Below are positions 47,672 through 58,454 of a DNA stretch of 64,000 nucleotides, piece by piece. The position numbers and the translations under genes are program-made. The notes beneath the pieces are model-generated. The model did not search any database, had not been told where the DNA came from, and saw nothing but the letters and a program-made list of their open reading frames with translations. Source of the stretch: Paraliobacillus zengyii (GTDB lineage Bacteria; Bacillota; Bacilli; Bacillales; Amphibacillaceae); the NCBI RefSeq assembly GCF_003268595.1, contig NZ_CP029797.1:2129501-2193500 (forward strand), written 5' to 3'. How positions within the stretch are numbered: position 1 is the first letter of the stretch; each line of letters starts with the position of its first letter.

Positions 47672-48255
47672 AAAGGTAAAAACTGCGGCTTAGGTCCAGT
47701 AGGTTTTCCCAAATGCTTACCGAATGTTGCCATTCTGGCGGTTCCCCCATTAAAAGCATCTTAGCGTTGTTTCCAACAGCTAGACTGGATTACCACTTAG
47801 TCCGCACTATAATCCCTTTTAAACGTCTTATGGAACAGTCTAGGAGATTTCCTCAGCAGCTCTTAACCACTCCCTAGCCTCTTTTGCAGTGCTGATTTCA
47901 TATACATAATAACACAAAAGTCAGTGGCCATCCGACTTCGGTATTCACAATAATAATCCCCTCAGACACCACTCAAGGCAGGCTACGCTACGAATAAGAT
48001 ACCCTTCCACTTATTACGTAGGTTCATACCCCAGTCCATGGTAATTCTTTGGCTAAAGTCTAACCACAGAGTTGGGCCTCCGCGGAAGCAGGGTCCTCGC
48101 CCACATGCCTTTGTGGATCGCCCTGCAACCTTAACTCCCAGCACCGACCCAAGGCTGGGCGCCTCAAGCCGACACAAGGAACTTCATCGATGTGCCCTTT
48201 GGCGGATTTTTAGGCCCGCCTTCAGAAGCGGAGAACCGGACTAGAATACTGCACC
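47672..48255 (-). ncRNA. ole: OLE RNA (ornate, large, extremophilic)
   Basis: A 585-bp stretch between ispA and oapA, GC-rich against an AT-rich background. On the minus strand it begins near TAGTCCGGTTCTCCGC and ends with GGACCTAAGCCGCAG. It contains the blocks GGGGGAACCGCCAGAATGGC and CATTCGGTAAGC, which I recognise from the OLE 3' end, and many complementary segments such as GGCGGGCC/CCGCC. Size, placement in the isoprenoid cluster and the adjacent OapA gene agree with OLE. The ends are approximate. Short open frames inside it (47983-48177 minus, 48038-48244 plus) are not believed to be genes. Confidence 0.9.
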
Positions 48256-48314
48256 ATTCCTAATATAATAATATGATAACATATTTTTTACATGTACTCA
48301 ATAATTAATACATA

Positions 48315-49200
48315 CTAGATTGTACGGTCACTTAAATAATCAATTAATTCGTCTAATACGCTAGATTGTACATTGGCTATTTTTAGTGCATTTTTTGCTT
48401 TTTTAACATATTCCTCTTTCTTTTCAATCGCGGCCATTTAAGCCAAGTAATTTTGGATACGTACTCTTTAAATTAGTTTCATCACTACCAATAGGTTTGC
48501 CAATCGTGTTTGGATCCCCCGTTACGTCCAAGATATCATCTTGAACTTGAAAAACAAGTCCGACGAAATAAGCAAAATCTTTGATAGCCTCTAGTTGATA
48601 ACTTGAAGCACCACCAATATAAGCACCAATTTCAATAGCGAAAATTAGTAGTTGGCCAGTTTTCAAATGATGAATGGTTTCCAATTCATCAAACTGGATC
48701 GCTCTATCTTCAGCTCCCATGTCAAGCGTTTGACCTGCTACCATTCCTTTTGGACCACTTGCTTCTGCTAGTCGTTTTAATATGTATACTTTTTGCTCAT
48801 CTGTTAATTGACTGTCATTAGAAATTAGCTCAAAACTGTATGTTAATAATGCATCTCCAGCCAGAATAGCAGTAGCTTCATCAAAGACGCGATGATTTGT
48901 TGGTTTACCTCTTCGTATATCATCATCATCCATTGCAGGTAAATCATCATGGATTAATGAATACGTATGAACCATTTCTAATGCAAGCGCTACGGAAAGC
49001 ACTTGTTGATGTGTGCCGTGATAAGATTCACAGCTTGCAATCATTAATAGAGGGCGAAGTCTCTTACCTCCAGCACTAATAGAATAAAGCATCGAATCCT
49101 TTAATCGTTTTGGAATTGCTAATTCTGTTATTGTGCGAATTAACTCTTCGGACACTATTGTTTCTTTTTCCGATAAAAACATCTCTAATTTATCGCTCAC
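48315..49200 (-). pseudogene. ispA: Farnesyl diphosphate synthase, one frameshift (probably sequence error)
   Basis: Makes farnesyl diphosphate for quinones and undecaprenyl carriers. The first Asp-rich motif is HDDLPAMDDDDIRRGKP and the second QVQDDILDVTGD, both intact. The frame ends prematurely after LLGLNG because AATGGCCGCG holds one C too many; the alternative frame gives AIEKKEEYVKKAKNALK and a C-terminus ending at 48315. Restored length is about 295 aa, as in the family. Directly follows xseB and precedes OLE. Confidence 0.87.
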
Positions 49201-49201
49201 T

Positions 49202-49438
49202 TTATTCTTCCTCCTGTACCGAAAAAGCCTTTAAATCCCCTTGTTCGTTAATAATATTCGTCATTTGTTTTTCAACATTTGTTAATTTGTTACTACAAAC
49301 CTTGGACAGTTCCATTCCTTGTTGATAGTATTGAATTGCCTTTTCTAAAGGAACTTCACCTTCCTCAAGTTTTTCGACAATCGCCTCTAAATCTTCCATT
49401 GCTTGTTCAAAAGATACTTCCTTTTCCTTATCAGTCAT
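49202..49438 (-). CDS. xseB: Exodeoxyribonuclease VII small subunit
   Basis: A 78-aa acidic helical protein that joins XseA to degrade single-stranded DNA. The [19 protein letters not shown] motif (residues 9-27) is family-specific. The start overlaps the end of xseA by 8 bp and the stop lies next to the ispA start, so the three are translationally coupled. Confidence 0.95.
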   Translation of the reverse strand: MTDKEKEVSFEQAMEDLEAIVEKLEEGEVPLEKAIQYYQQGMELSKVCSNKLTNVEKQMTNIINEQGDLKAFSVQEEE

Positions 49439-50786
49439 TTTCCAAGTCCTCCTTTATTCCTGTTACGTGACAATCTAATGTTCCATCGACAACTTTTACA
49501 GAAATCGCTTCTCCAGGTTGTATTTCTTTTGTTGATTGTATTAATGACCCATTACCACCATAAGCAATTGCATATCCTCGTTTCATGGTATGTAACGGAC
49601 TTAAGACTTCTAATTTTTCCACTACATTTATGAATTGGCGATTCTTTAAGGTATAAATAATTTGCATAGCACGTTGCTTTCTTTCCATAATTTGTATTAA
49701 TTGTTTTTCTGCAAGCTTCCGTTGTGCTTCCGGATGTTGATAAGTCAATCGCTTCATAACCTGTTCGTATCGTTTGCTTTCGTTTGATTGTATTTGTTTT
49801 GTGGCTTTTGCTAAACGTTCTACCAACTTATCTAAATCTTGCTCTTTTTGGTTGAGCAGTTGAACAGGGTAACGAAAAGCATAACTTTTTTTCAATCGTT
49901 CTAAGTGTTTAGCAGATTGATCCAAGTTATATTGCATGTTTCTATTTAAGCTATGGTTCCAGGTTCTGATTTTTTCTTCTAATTCTTGTATTGATGGAAC
50001 TGCTAATTCAGCTGCACCTGTTGGGGTTGCCGCACGTACATCTGCTACAAAGTCTGCAATTGTAACGTCCGTTTCATGTCCTACAGCTGAAATGATTGGA
50101 ATGGTTGAATCAGCAATAGCACGAGCGACTGCTTCTTCATTAAAAGCCCAAAGTTCCTCAATTGACCCACCACCACGTCCTGCTATCAGCACATCTATCG
50201 TTTTTAATTGGTTTGCTTGTTTTATTGCATTTGCTATTGATGAGGGAGCCATTTCACCTTGTACTAAAGCTGGGAAAATAGTAATATTCGCAATTGGATA
50301 CCTTCTCTTTAATGTAATTAATATGTCTCGAACTGCTGCGCCTGTAGGAGAAGTAATAACTCCAATATGCTTTGGATATAAAGGTAACGGTAATTTGCGA
50401 TCATGGTCGAACAGACCTTCTTTTGTTAGTTTATCCTTTAATTGTTCAAATGCTACATATAATGCTCCGACGCCATCTGGCTCCATTTGTTGGATATACA
50501 GTTGATATTGACCTTGTGGTTCATACACATTGATTTCGCCCTTGATTAATACATTCATACCATCTTCAGGTTCAAATTTGAGTGTGCGATTATACCCAGC
50601 AAACATTACTGCTTTTATTCTTGCTTGGTCATCTTTAATGGTTAAATACATATGACCACGACTATGGTGCTTGAAATTTGATATTTCACCCTTTAACCAG
50701 ACATCATTTAAATGCTTGTCCATTTCAAATTTCCGTTTGATATAGCGTGTCAATGCAGAAACCGTTAAATAATTATCATTCATCAT
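49431..50786 (-). CDS. xseA: Exodeoxyribonuclease VII large subunit
   Basis: Catalytic subunit of exonuclease VII, 451 aa. N-terminal OB-fold domain (about 1-105, [20 protein letters not shown]), the central catalytic region with [30 protein letters not shown] and [17 protein letters not shown], then a long coiled coil and a C-terminal segment ending near TLDCHVTG. A single frame with no defect. Part of the folD-xseA-xseB-ispA block. Confidence 0.95.
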   Translation of the reverse strand: MMNDNYLTVSALTRYIKRKFEMDKHLNDVWLKGEISNFKHHSRGHMYLTIKDDQARIKAVMFAGYNRTLKFEPEDGMNVLIKGEINVYEPQGQYQLYIQQMEPDGVGALYVAFEQLKDKLTKEGLFDHDRKLPLPLYPKHIGVITSPTGAAVRDILITLKRRYPIANITIFPALVQGEMAPSSIANAIKQANQLKTIDVLIAGRGGGSIEELWAFNEEAVARAIADSTIPIISAVGHETDVTIADFVADVRAATPTGAAELAVPSIQELEEKIRTWNHSLNRNMQYNLDQSAKHLERLKKSYAFRYPVQLLNQKEQDLDKLVERLAKATKQIQSNESKRYEQVMKRLTYQHPEAQRKLAEKQLIQIMERKQRAMQIIYTLKNRQFINVVEKLEVLSPLHTMKRGYAIAYGGNGSLIQSTKEIQPGEAISVKVVDGTLDCHVTGIKEDLEND

Positions 50787-50807
50787 AAAAACACCTACAT
50801 TTTCAAT

Positions 50808-51662
50808 TTAAACTTGATAGATTTTTTTTGCGGACTTGATTGTATTATGCAGTAACATGGTAATTGTCATTGGACCTACACCTTTTGGAACAGGTGTTAT
50901 ATAAGACGCCTTCTCTTTTACGTTTTCAAAGTCAACATCTCCTGTTAAAGAACCATCTTCTAATCTATTTATACCCACGTCTATAACGACAGCTCCAGGC
51001 TTTACAGATTCTGCACGAAGGAAATGTGCAATACCGACTGCTACTATTAAAATATCGGCCTCTTTAATAAATTGATCCATATTTTTTGTGCGAGAATGGC
51101 AATACGTTACGGTCGCATTTTCATTCAACAATAATTGACCAACAGGTTTTCCTACGATATTGCTACGGCCAATTACAACAGCATTTTTTCCTGATATCTC
51201 AATGTTTTTTGATTTCAACATCGTAATAATACCAAATGGTGTACACGGCAAAAATGTGTCTTTACCTGTTAACATTCTACCAATATTGATTGGATGAAAA
51301 CCATCTACATCTTTTTTTGGACTTATTGCCTCAATAACCACTTGCTCTCTAATTTGATCTGGCAGCGGTAATTGAACTAATATCCCATGAATTGTTTGAT
51401 CATCATTTAATTGATCAATTAGATCCAATAATGCTTTTTCCGTTGTATTTTTAGGTAATTCAATTAAGTTCGATTCCACCCCAACAAATTCTGAAGCTTT
51501 TTGTTTCCCTTTCACATACGATTTGGAAGCTGGATCATCACCAATTAGAACGACAGTTAGTTTCGGTTGAATACCCTTTTCCTTTAGTAAGCTTACTTCG
51601 TTCTTCATTTCAATTCGTAAATTTTCAGCTAATACATTCCCATAAATAATTTCTGCAGTCAT
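50808..51662 (-). CDS. folD: Bifunctional methylenetetrahydrofolate dehydrogenase/cyclohydrolase
   Basis: Interconverts 5,10-methylene- and 10-formyl-tetrahydrofolate with NADP. 284 aa. Substrate motifs [19 protein letters not shown] (catalytic Lys) and [12 protein letters not shown], cofactor domain [18 protein letters not shown], and C-terminal [19 protein letters not shown] are present. Between nusB and xseA, as in Bacillus subtilis. Confidence 0.96.
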   Translation of the reverse strand: MTAEIIYGNVLAENLRIEMKNEVSLLKEKGIQPKLTVVLIGDDPASKSYVKGKQKASEFVGVESNLIELPKNTTEKALLDLIDQLNDDQTIHGILVQLPLPDQIREQVVIEAISPKKDVDGFHPINIGRMLTGKDTFLPCTPFGIITMLKSKNIEISGKNAVVIGRSNIVGKPVGQLLLNENATVTYCHSRTKNMDQFIKEADILIVAVGIAHFLRAESVKPGAVVIDVGINRLEDGSLTGDVDFENVKEKASYITPVPKGVGPMTITMLLHNTIKSAKKIYQV

Positions 51663-51672
51663 ACAAATCCCC

Positions 51673-52059
51673 CTAGCGAATCATTTTAGACAATACACCA
51701 TTAATAAATTTACCTGACTTATCATCACCATAAACATGTGCTAATTCGATTGCCTCGTTAATTGCCACACCATGAGGCGTATCAACTTCATAAAACATTT
51801 CAAATACAGCAATACGTAATAAGGTTTTTTCAACAGAAGCCAATCTTTTCATTGACCAATTCTCTAGATGGTTTTCGATCCTTTCATCAATCTCCTTTAT
51901 ATGACGATGAACGCCAGATACGACTTCTGATAAAAAGGTAGAGGCTACTTCTGCTTCTTCTTCTAATACTTGTTCCTTTGCTTCATCTGGACTGTAATTT
52001 TGATTGTCAATTGAAAAAAGGATTTGAAAGGCCTTTTCTCTTGCAGTTCTTCGATTCAT
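51673..52059 (-). CDS. nusB: Transcription antitermination factor NusB
   Basis: All-helical RNA-binding protein that acts with NusE/S10 in rRNA antitermination. 128 aa. The N-terminal [16 protein letters not shown] and C-terminal [20 protein letters not shown] motifs are diagnostic. Adjacent to folD. Confidence 0.95.
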   Translation of the reverse strand: MNRRTAREKAFQILFSIDNQNYSPDEAKEQVLEEEAEVASTFLSEVVSGVHRHIKEIDERIENHLENWSMKRLASVEKTLLRIAVFEMFYEVDTPHGVAINEAIELAHVYGDDKSGKFINGVLSKMIR

Positions 52060-52191
52060 TACTCATTCTCCTTGTATTTATCTAGCATGCACCTTTGAAA
52101 TTTGTGTTCTACACTCATTTATCTTTATCATATCGAATACAAAGACAAAATGCTATACGCACTAAATAAAAATCATTATATAAAGCAAAAA

Positions 52192-52229
52192 AGACCCTAT
52201 CAAGAGACCTATAAAATCTCTTAGGGTCT
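52192..52229 (-). terminator. Terminator after yqhY
   Basis: AGACCCTA and TAGGGTCT plus inner AAGAGA and TCTCTT form the stem; on the minus strand it runs into six T residues. It divides accB-accC-yqhY from nusB onward. Confidence 0.8.
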
Positions 52230-52238
52230 GTAAATCCA

Positions 52239-52637
52239 TTATTCTTCTGTTTGCTCTACTTCTTCTTTTGCGTCCATTTGCATGCCAACTACATGTACGT
52301 TAATTTCATCAATTTCTAATGCTGTCATGTTCTTTAATGCTTGTCGAATGTTTTCTTGTATTTTTTGCGCAACAACTGGAATCGTTACACCATAATCTAA
52401 TATAACAAAAACATCAATCATAACACCAGTGTCAGTCAATTCTACTTTGATTCCTTTACCATGTGCTTTTTTACCAAAGCGCTCCACTACACCACTAGCA
52501 AAATTGCCCCGAGTTGATGACACACCTCCTACTTCAATAGTTGCAATACCAGCAACAACTTCAATAACTACAGGTGCTATTTCAACTTTTCCAAGACTTG
52601 AGTCTTCACTTACATTTAACATTGTATTCTCACTCAT
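52239..52637 (-). CDS. yqhY: Asp23/Gls24 family protein YqhY
   Basis: A 132-aa cytosolic Asp23-family protein. In Bacillus subtilis it is co-expressed with accBC and linked to control of acetyl-CoA carboxylase. GVSSTRGNFASGVVERFG and the VDVFVILDYGVTIPVVAQK motif are visible. Acidic ends. It lies 20 bp after accC and is followed by a terminator. Confidence 0.92.
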   Translation of the reverse strand: MSENTMLNVSEDSSLGKVEIAPVVIEVVAGIATIEVGGVSSTRGNFASGVVERFGKKAHGKGIKVELTDTGVMIDVFVILDYGVTIPVVAQKIQENIRQALKNMTALEIDEINVHVVGMQMDAKEEVEQTEE

Positions 52638-52658
52638 TAAGATCCACTCCTTTTAGAG

Positions 52659-54023
52659 TTAATCGGACTCTTCATTTTCAATTATTGTGTACTTCTCCAG
52701 AAACTTCGTATTGAAATCTCCCTCCACAAAAACGGGATGTTCCATCATTTTATAATGAAACGGTATGGTAGTAGAAATACCTTCGATAATAAATTCACCT
52801 AATGCACGCTTCATACGATCCATCGCTTCTTTTCTCGTTGCACCATATGTAATCAACTTCGCAATCATCGAATCATAATGTGGTGAAATCGTATAACCTG
52901 GGTAAGCAGCAGAATCCACACGAACTCCTAGACCACCAGGAGGAAGGTACATTTCTATTTTTCCAGGGGAAGGCATAAAATCTTTCCATGGATTTTCAGC
53001 ATTTATACGACACTCCATAGCCCATCCTTGAAAGATTACTTCTTCCTGTTTTAATGATAACACTTCATTGTCTGCAACTCTAATCTGTTCTTTGATTAAA
53101 TCCACACCAGTAACCATCTCTGTAACAGGATGTTCAACTTGAATACGTGTATTCATTTCCATGAAATAAAATTTTTGATCTTTTTTATCAAAAATAAATT
53201 CAATTGTACCTGCACCTGAATAATTCACCGCAAGAGCAGCTTTTACTGATGCTTCTCCCATTTGTTCACGTATTTTATCGTTAATTGCTGGTGAAGGCGT
53301 TTCTTCAATCAACTTTTGTAAACGACGTTGTACAGAACAATCTCTTTCACCTAAGTGTATCACATTTCCGAAATTATCTGCTAAAATTTGAATTTCAACA
53401 TGTGAGAAATCTTCAATGAATTTCTCCATATACACGCCTGGATTACCAAATGCTTTTTCTGCTTCTTGTTGTGTGATCGTTATACCTTTTACTAATTCTG
53501 CTTCATTATGCGCAACGCGAATACCTTTTCCGCCACCACCAGCAGTAGCTTTTATAATTACTGGGTAACCAATTTTATTTGCCAATTCTATTGCTTCTTT
53601 ATCATCTTGAATAATGCCATCAGAACCAGGTACGATAGGTACACCAGCTTGTTCCATTGTTTCTCTAGCCACATCTTTTGTTCCCATTTTTTGGATCGCA
53701 TATACACTCGGTCCAACAAATGTAATATTACACTTATCACAAATCTCTGCAAAATCAGCATTCTCTGATAAGAATCCATAACCTGGATGGATGGCATCAA
53801 CCTCTGTTAATGTAGCAATGCTCATAATATTAGTGAAATTCAAATAACTGTCTTTACTTGCGTAAGGACCAATACAGTATGCTTCGTCAGCAAATTGCAC
53901 ATGTAACGCATCCCGATCTGCTTCAGAATAAACAGCGACCGTTTCAATTCCAAGTTCTTTGCAAGCCCGAATGATGCGTACTGCAATTTCACCACGATTT
54001 GCAATTAGAAGTTTCTTTATCAT
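52659..54023 (-). CDS. accC: Acetyl-CoA carboxylase, biotin carboxylase subunit
   Basis: ATP-dependent carboxylation of biotin on AccB, first step of fatty acid synthesis. 454 aa ATP-grasp enzyme. N-terminal [21 protein letters not shown] loop [33 protein letters not shown] and the [17 protein letters not shown] active-site segment are intact. Follows accB by 12 bp. Confidence 0.96.
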   Translation of the reverse strand: MIKKLLIANRGEIAVRIIRACKELGIETVAVYSEADRDALHVQFADEAYCIGPYASKDSYLNFTNIMSIATLTEVDAIHPGYGFLSENADFAEICDKCNITFVGPSVYAIQKMGTKDVARETMEQAGVPIVPGSDGIIQDDKEAIELANKIGYPVIIKATAGGGGKGIRVAHNEAELVKGITITQQEAEKAFGNPGVYMEKFIEDFSHVEIQILADNFGNVIHLGERDCSVQRRLQKLIEETPSPAINDKIREQMGEASVKAALAVNYSGAGTIEFIFDKKDQKFYFMEMNTRIQVEHPVTEMVTGVDLIKEQIRVADNEVLSLKQEEVIFQGWAMECRINAENPWKDFMPSPGKIEMYLPPGGLGVRVDSAAYPGYTISPHYDSMIAKLITYGATRKEAMDRMKRALGEFIIEGISTTIPFHYKMMEHPVFVEGDFNTKFLEKYTIIENEESD

Positions 54024-54035
54024 GCAATCATCCCC

Positions 54036-54521
54036 TTAGTTCTGCTTTACTCTGAATAATGGTTGCCCATATTCTACTAGCTCTCCATTCTTAACTAAAA
54101 TCTCTGCGATCTCTCCGTCAACATCCGCCTCAATTTCATTAAAGAGTTTCATAGCTTCTATAATACATACAACTGTATCTTCTGTAACTTTATCTCCTAC
54201 CGAAACAAACGCTTCTGCGTCTGGAGAAGAGGAGTGGTAGAAAGTACCAACCATTGGTGACGTAATTTCATAATCATCTGTACCTTGTTCTTCTACTGGC
54301 TCTTCATAATGAATTGGGATTGCTCCAGTTGTATTAGACTCCGTGTTTGTATGTGGAGAAGCTGAAGCGTGACTAATAGGCGTTTTATTCTCAACAATTA
54401 CTTCTTGCTCTGTATTCTTCTTTAGACTTAATTTTGATCCATCCACTTCATAGCTGAATTCATCAATAGACGATCCGTCGATTTCTTTAATTAACGCTCG
54501 AATATCTTCTATTTTTAACAT
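54036..54521 (-). CDS. accB: Biotin carboxyl carrier protein of acetyl-CoA carboxylase
   Basis: Carries biotin between AccC and the transferase. 161 aa: N-terminal helical segment, Pro/Ser/Thr-rich linker (about 45-80) and the biotinyl domain with [18 protein letters not shown], whose Lys is the biotinylation site. First gene of accB-accC-yqhY. Confidence 0.95.
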   Translation of the reverse strand: MLKIEDIRALIKEIDGSSIDEFSYEVDGSKLSLKKNTEQEVIVENKTPISHASASPHTNTESNTTGAIPIHYEEPVEEQGTDDYEITSPMVGTFYHSSSPDAEAFVSVGDKVTEDTVVCIIEAMKLFNEIEADVDGEIAEILVKNGELVEYGQPLFRVKQN

Positions 54522-54685
54522 ATACTACACTCCTTAGTTTACAAGTATTCATTATTAATTAATTCATATGGTTATGAACAGGTACTAATAACTCCTCACA
54601 ACATTTTACGAAAACATAGGAGAAACTGCAACTATTCTTTTTAAAATGATCCATTAATTAAGTTATATCATAACACAAATAAATA

Positions 54686-54708
54686 AGCTAACCTATTTAA
54701 GGTTAGCT
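54686..54708 (-). terminator. Terminator after the spoIIIA operon
   Basis: AGCTAACC and GGTTAGCT form the stem, followed on the minus strand by TTATTTATTTG. It separates spoIIIAH from accB. Confidence 0.65.
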
Positions 54709-54741
54709 GTTTATAAGAATACCTATAGATTTTTTAGATGA

Positions 54742-55341
54742 TTAACTATTGGGTTGAAACTTCACTTCAACATTCATTGAGCCAAACTCATCATGTACCA
54801 TCTGCATAATTCCATTTGCTTCTGTTTCAGATAACTCATCTGCTTTAACTGTTACAATTACGTTTTCATCTTCTGTTCGAACAAGAACATCCGTATAACC
54901 ATTATCAGCTTTTAATGTTTCTTCTAATATCAACTCTTTAGATGATATGCTATCTAATTCTTGCATCTCATCATAGGCTTGTGTCTTTTCTTCAGTTGAA
55001 GCAGCACTTGATGCGACGATATTTTCTAATTGCTCTAACCTACCACTTCTTGTCTCCTCTAATTCCATTCTTATTGTAGTAAAAAGATCATCTGTTGATG
55101 TAGAAGATATTTCTGATTCATCCGATGTAGCTGCTGGATCTTCTGTACTTTCTTCATCACCTGAACCAACCTCTTCACTTGTTTCTTCAGCTAAATTTCC
55201 AGTTGTTATTTGATTTTCTGTATCTGTTTCATCATTGATAAAAGCTAATTCACCATCACTTGGTGAACTCATATAATATACACTTAACACAATCATTAAA
55301 CTGAGCATTGTTAATAACCACACTGTTTGTTTTTTTAACAT
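54742..55341 (-). CDS. spoIIIAH: Stage III sporulation protein AH
   Basis: Mother-cell side of the SpoIIIAH-SpoIIQ channel that spans the space between mother cell and forespore. 199 aa. One N-terminal transmembrane segment (about 8-24), a long acidic low-complexity linker (about 30-85) and a C-terminal ring-forming domain (about 90-199) like secretion-ring proteins. Last gene of the spoIIIA operon. Confidence 0.92.
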   Translation of the reverse strand: MLKKQTVWLLTMLSLMIVLSVYYMSSPSDGELAFINDETDTENQITTGNLAEETSEEVGSGDEESTEDPAATSDESEISSTSTDDLFTTIRMELEETRSGRLEQLENIVASSAASTEEKTQAYDEMQELDSISSKELILEETLKADNGYTDVLVRTEDENVIVTVKADELSETEANGIMQMVHDEFGSMNVEVKFQPNS

Positions 55342-55344
55342 CTT

Positions 55345-55995
55345 TTATTCCTCCTCGTTATTCTTTGGCATAATAGAAATACGGTGAACTGGGACATCTA
55401 GCACACGTGAAACAGCTTCTGTTACCCACTGTTTTGTTTCCAGATGTTCAACACCTTTCGCTACAACTAATACACCACGTATTTCTGGTTTTTTTGTTTG
55501 TATTAACAAAGGTACTTCATCGTCTCCTTGCCTTACAATTACTATCTGTTGCTCTTCTGTTGTATCTTCAATACTTCTTTCTCCACCATTTTGATCTGTC
55601 TCTTCTGTTGTTTGTGTACCGATGATTAAATTTTTCTCATAAACTTGTTTATTTGTTGCATCTAAATTCACCATTACTTCTACAGCTGAGACACCAGAAA
55701 TTTTCTCAAGTAAATCTTTCAAGTCTGTCTCATATTGTGTTTCAATTTCATCCACATCAGAACTTTTAGTATCCTTTTGCAAAAAGGTTTCTTCTTCTGT
55801 TGCAGCTGGTTCTTGTTGCGATAATTCACCTGATTGATCAAGCGAATTTGTTTCTCCTTGAAATAAACTACTCGTGATGATCACAAGTATTCCAACTAAC
55901 CCCAGAATGAGTACATAGCCCATTTTTGTTGGTTTTTTACCATCTGCTGTTTTGAGTTTTAAATTTCTGAAAATTTTATTGAAAGGATTTCCCAT
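55345..55995 (-). CDS. spoIIIAG: Stage III sporulation protein AG
   Basis: Forms a large ring in the mother-cell membrane of the feeding-tube apparatus. About 216 aa, with a transmembrane helix near residues 25-45, a linker rich in Glu and Thr, and the ring-building domain at the C-terminus (ALEVMVNLDATNKQVYEKN-like stretch). Start ATG (last base 55995) overlaps the spoIIIAF stop by one base and follows GGAGGGAGG; a longer in-frame start is less likely. Confidence 0.9.
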   Translation of the reverse strand: MGNPFNKIFRNLKLKTADGKKPTKMGYVLILGLVGILVIITSSLFQGETNSLDQSGELSQQEPAATEEETFLQKDTKSSDVDEIETQYETDLKDLLEKISGVSAVEVMVNLDATNKQVYEKNLIIGTQTTEETDQNGGERSIEDTTEEQQIVIVRQGDDEVPLLIQTKKPEIRGVLVVAKGVEHLETKQWVTEAVSRVLDVPVHRISIMPKNNEEE

Positions 55996-56612
55996 TATGT
56001 TCCTCCCTCCCATACCAACACTAATGTTTGTTTTTCTAACTCCCAAACTTCGGTTAAATAAGTACGAATTTCATCTAGTTTTGATTCAGAGGCTTCATTA
56101 GTAACCTCTGTGTCTTGCTGTTCACCAATAATTATTTCTTCCACTACACCTTGATCTGAATTGCCATTTTCCAGTAAGTATACTGTTACTTCTTTTAAGT
56201 TTTCTATATCTTGATTATTCTCTGAATCAAATTGGAAATGAATATCAGAAATCGTTACACCATAAGTATTATTCAACTCCTCTTCCACTTGTTTTTTCAT
56301 TTGGACAACTATCTCTTCTACAACATATGCATCTTGTGAGGCTTGTATTTCATTTTTCTTTAATTCAATTTCATTTTCTAATGTATTTTCATCCATCGAC
56401 CCCTCAAATTTAGTCATTGCTTGGTCTATTGCTTGTTTCACATCCATATTTAAAAATTGAAATAATGGTTGCAAAAAAAGTAAAAGAAATAAAAGAGATA
56501 ATACCGTATGAATATATTTTTTCATATTGGTTTGTGGAATTAACATTTCTATAATCATTACTAAGAGTAAAAATACTATGATCTGGGTAATCCAATCTAA
56601 TAAGGAAGACAC
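55995..56612 (-). CDS. spoIIIAF: Stage III sporulation protein AF
   Basis: Membrane protein of the SpoIIIA-SpoIIQ complex. 205 aa with two N-terminal transmembrane segments (about 8-25 and 33-50) and a soluble C-terminal domain containing VVEEIVVQMKKQVEEELNN. It overlaps spoIIIAG by one base and follows spoIIIAE. Confidence 0.9.
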   Translation of the reverse strand: MSSLLDWITQIIVFLLLVMIIEMLIPQTNMKKYIHTVLSLLFLLLFLQPLFQFLNMDVKQAIDQAMTKFEGSMDENTLENEIELKKNEIQASQDAYVVEEIVVQMKKQVEEELNNTYGVTISDIHFQFDSENNQDIENLKEVTVYLLENGNSDQGVVEEIIIGEQQDTEVTNEASESKLDEIRTYLTEVWELEKQTLVLVWEGGT

Positions 56613-56629
56613 AGAAAGCGCCCTTTCTC

Positions 56630-57814
56630 TTAACGAAGCATTAATGTAATATTGCTTGCTATTACGAGTAAAACAATAGTCAAAAAAAACATCAATGATA
56701 CTGCGAGCAGTGCAGCAAATAAATATAAAATATGCTTACTCATAATATCCATACATTTTAATATCGGACCATCACCTAAAGGTTGCAATATAGCTGCAGT
56801 TATTTTATAAATCAATGCAATTACAATGATTTTTATTGCAGGAAAGATAACAATAATTAACAGTATAATTAACCCAACTAATCCAACAGCATTTTTCAAT
56901 AATAACGAAGCACCAAGAACAGTGTCCGCTGCATCTGTAAATAGCTTTCCAACAACTGGAATGAAGTTACTAGTAACAAATTTCGTTGTTTTCATTGCTA
57001 TGCCATCTTGAATTGCAGAAGTTGCTCCTTGGACTGAGACAACGCTCAAAAAAACGGTTAAGACTATACCTAATAAAGCTAGTCCAAAATTTTTAAATAG
57101 CTCTGCTAACTTAGTAACTTGAAATGCTTCATTCAGTGTACTAACCATTTGTAATAATGCTGATAAGAAGAACAATGGCAGTATAATTTTTGATACAAGT
57201 ACGACAGTAAAATGCATTAACGCAACAACGACCGGATGAAAAAAAGCAACAGCTGTTAAATTTCCAAAGGAGGCCATTAAACCAAGCATTAATGGTAACA
57301 ACGCTAGCATGAAATCCCGCATCTGAATAATTGTTTCGTTTACATACGTTGATGCAAGTTGAAAACTTTGTAATGCTAAGATAAGTAAAACAAGCATGAT
57401 TACAATATCCGCTACTTTACTAACTGTTTTTGATTCGAACGCTGTTTGAATACTCTGGAGAACTGCCGAACACATCGTTAATATAATTAACGTGCCTAGC
57501 AACTTTCCATTCTGTATAACTTCGTAACCAAGGTACGAAATAACAGCTTCAATCCAATCCTTAATGGATAGTGCATCTTGATTCTGTAAGAATTCGCGAA
57601 ATGTTACATTTTTTATATTAGGTAGAAATTCACCATAGTTTGTAACCAACTGATTCCAATAGGTAGTTGTTTCATCCATTGAAACTTGCTCTAATAAAGA
57701 TGTATTTTCTGCCGTTGATGAGGGAGAAGTAGTAGCTGTAATGGTTTCAGGGAATTGGTAATATATGAACAGAAGGAAAATAAACACTCCTATTCTTCTC
57801 ACATATACCTTCAT
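56630..57814 (-). CDS. spoIIIAE: Stage III sporulation protein AE
   Basis: Polytopic membrane component of the SpoIIIA complex. 394 aa with an N-terminal signal-like segment (about 7-24), an extracellular region (to about 110) and about eight hydrophobic helices. GLMASFGNLTAVAFFHPVVV and VTSNFIPVVGKLFTDAADTV are typical for the family. Confidence 0.92.
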   Translation of the reverse strand: MKVYVRRIGVFIFLLFIYYQFPETITATTSPSSTAENTSLLEQVSMDETTTYWNQLVTNYGEFLPNIKNVTFREFLQNQDALSIKDWIEAVISYLGYEVIQNGKLLGTLIILTMCSAVLQSIQTAFESKTVSKVADIVIMLVLLILALQSFQLASTYVNETIIQMRDFMLALLPLMLGLMASFGNLTAVAFFHPVVVALMHFTVVLVSKIILPLFFLSALLQMVSTLNEAFQVTKLAELFKNFGLALLGIVLTVFLSVVSVQGATSAIQDGIAMKTTKFVTSNFIPVVGKLFTDAADTVLGASLLLKNAVGLVGLIILLIIVIFPAIKIIVIALIYKITAAILQPLGDGPILKCMDIMSKHILYLFAALLAVSLMFFLTIVLLVIASNITLMLR

Positions 57815-57839
57815 ATGCTTACCTCACTTTTATTTAGCA

Positions 57840-58229
57840 TTATTGCGGTAGAAAGTTTAGAATCGTTTCAACAACGGCTGTTAATATGGGTACTGCCAAA
57901 ACAATAATAAGTAATTTTCCAGCTAATTCAATTTTTGCTGCTACCGATACTAATCCAGCATCTCTTGTTAAGTGAGCACCAAATTCCGCAACATATGAAA
58001 TTCCAATTATTTGTAAAATTGTTTCCAGATACATATTATCTATGTTTGCCTTGTTACTTAATGCACGAATTAATTCGATTACCTTCCCAATATATTCCAT
58101 TACAAAAAAGAAGATAATCACACTCGTTACTAAAACAATTAAAAATGCGAAAGTTGGCTTTTGCTCTTTCACTAACAGAACTAGTAAACTTGCTATGATA
58201 GCAATTGTTACAATTTGAATTATAGCCAT
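57840..58229 (-). CDS. spoIIIAD: Stage III sporulation protein AD
   Basis: Small membrane protein, 129 aa with four transmembrane helices. LSNKANIDNMYLETILQIIG and YVAEFGAHLTRDAG are family-specific stretches. Position fourth in the spoIIIA operon. Confidence 0.92.
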   Translation of the reverse strand: MAIIQIVTIAIIASLLVLLVKEQKPTFAFLIVLVTSVIIFFFVMEYIGKVIELIRALSNKANIDNMYLETILQIIGISYVAEFGAHLTRDAGLVSVAAKIELAGKLLIIVLAVPILTAVVETILNFLPQ

Positions 58230-58233
58230 TTCA

Positions 58234-58440
58234 TTACCCCTGAAATAAAAATACGGATTTTATTTGCTGGAATAGTTCGTCAATGCTATCAATTACGACG
58301 ATCAGTACAATAATAAATCCAATTAGACTAGCAAATTGTGCATACTCCTCTTTCCCCATCTGTTTTAAGATAGTGTGAATCATTGCTACGATGATTCCTA
58401 TTCCAGCAATTTGAAAAAGAATTGCGGCATCTTGATACAT
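58234..58440 (-). CDS. spoIIIAC: Stage III sporulation protein AC
   Basis: A 68-aa membrane protein with two helices (about 5-23 and 35-55). GIGIIVAMIHTILKQMGKEE is characteristic. Related to SpoIIIAD and likely in complex with it. Confidence 0.92.
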   Translation of the reverse strand: MYQDAAILFQIAGIGIIVAMIHTILKQMGKEEYAQFASLIGFIIVLIVVIDSIDELFQQIKSVFLFQG

Positions 58441-58454
58441 AATTTTACTCCTTT

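Noticed and set aside
47983..48244. Short open frames within the OLE region (minus and plus strand)
   Set aside because: Their composition follows the GC-rich RNA structure, with no ribosome site or protein-like features.
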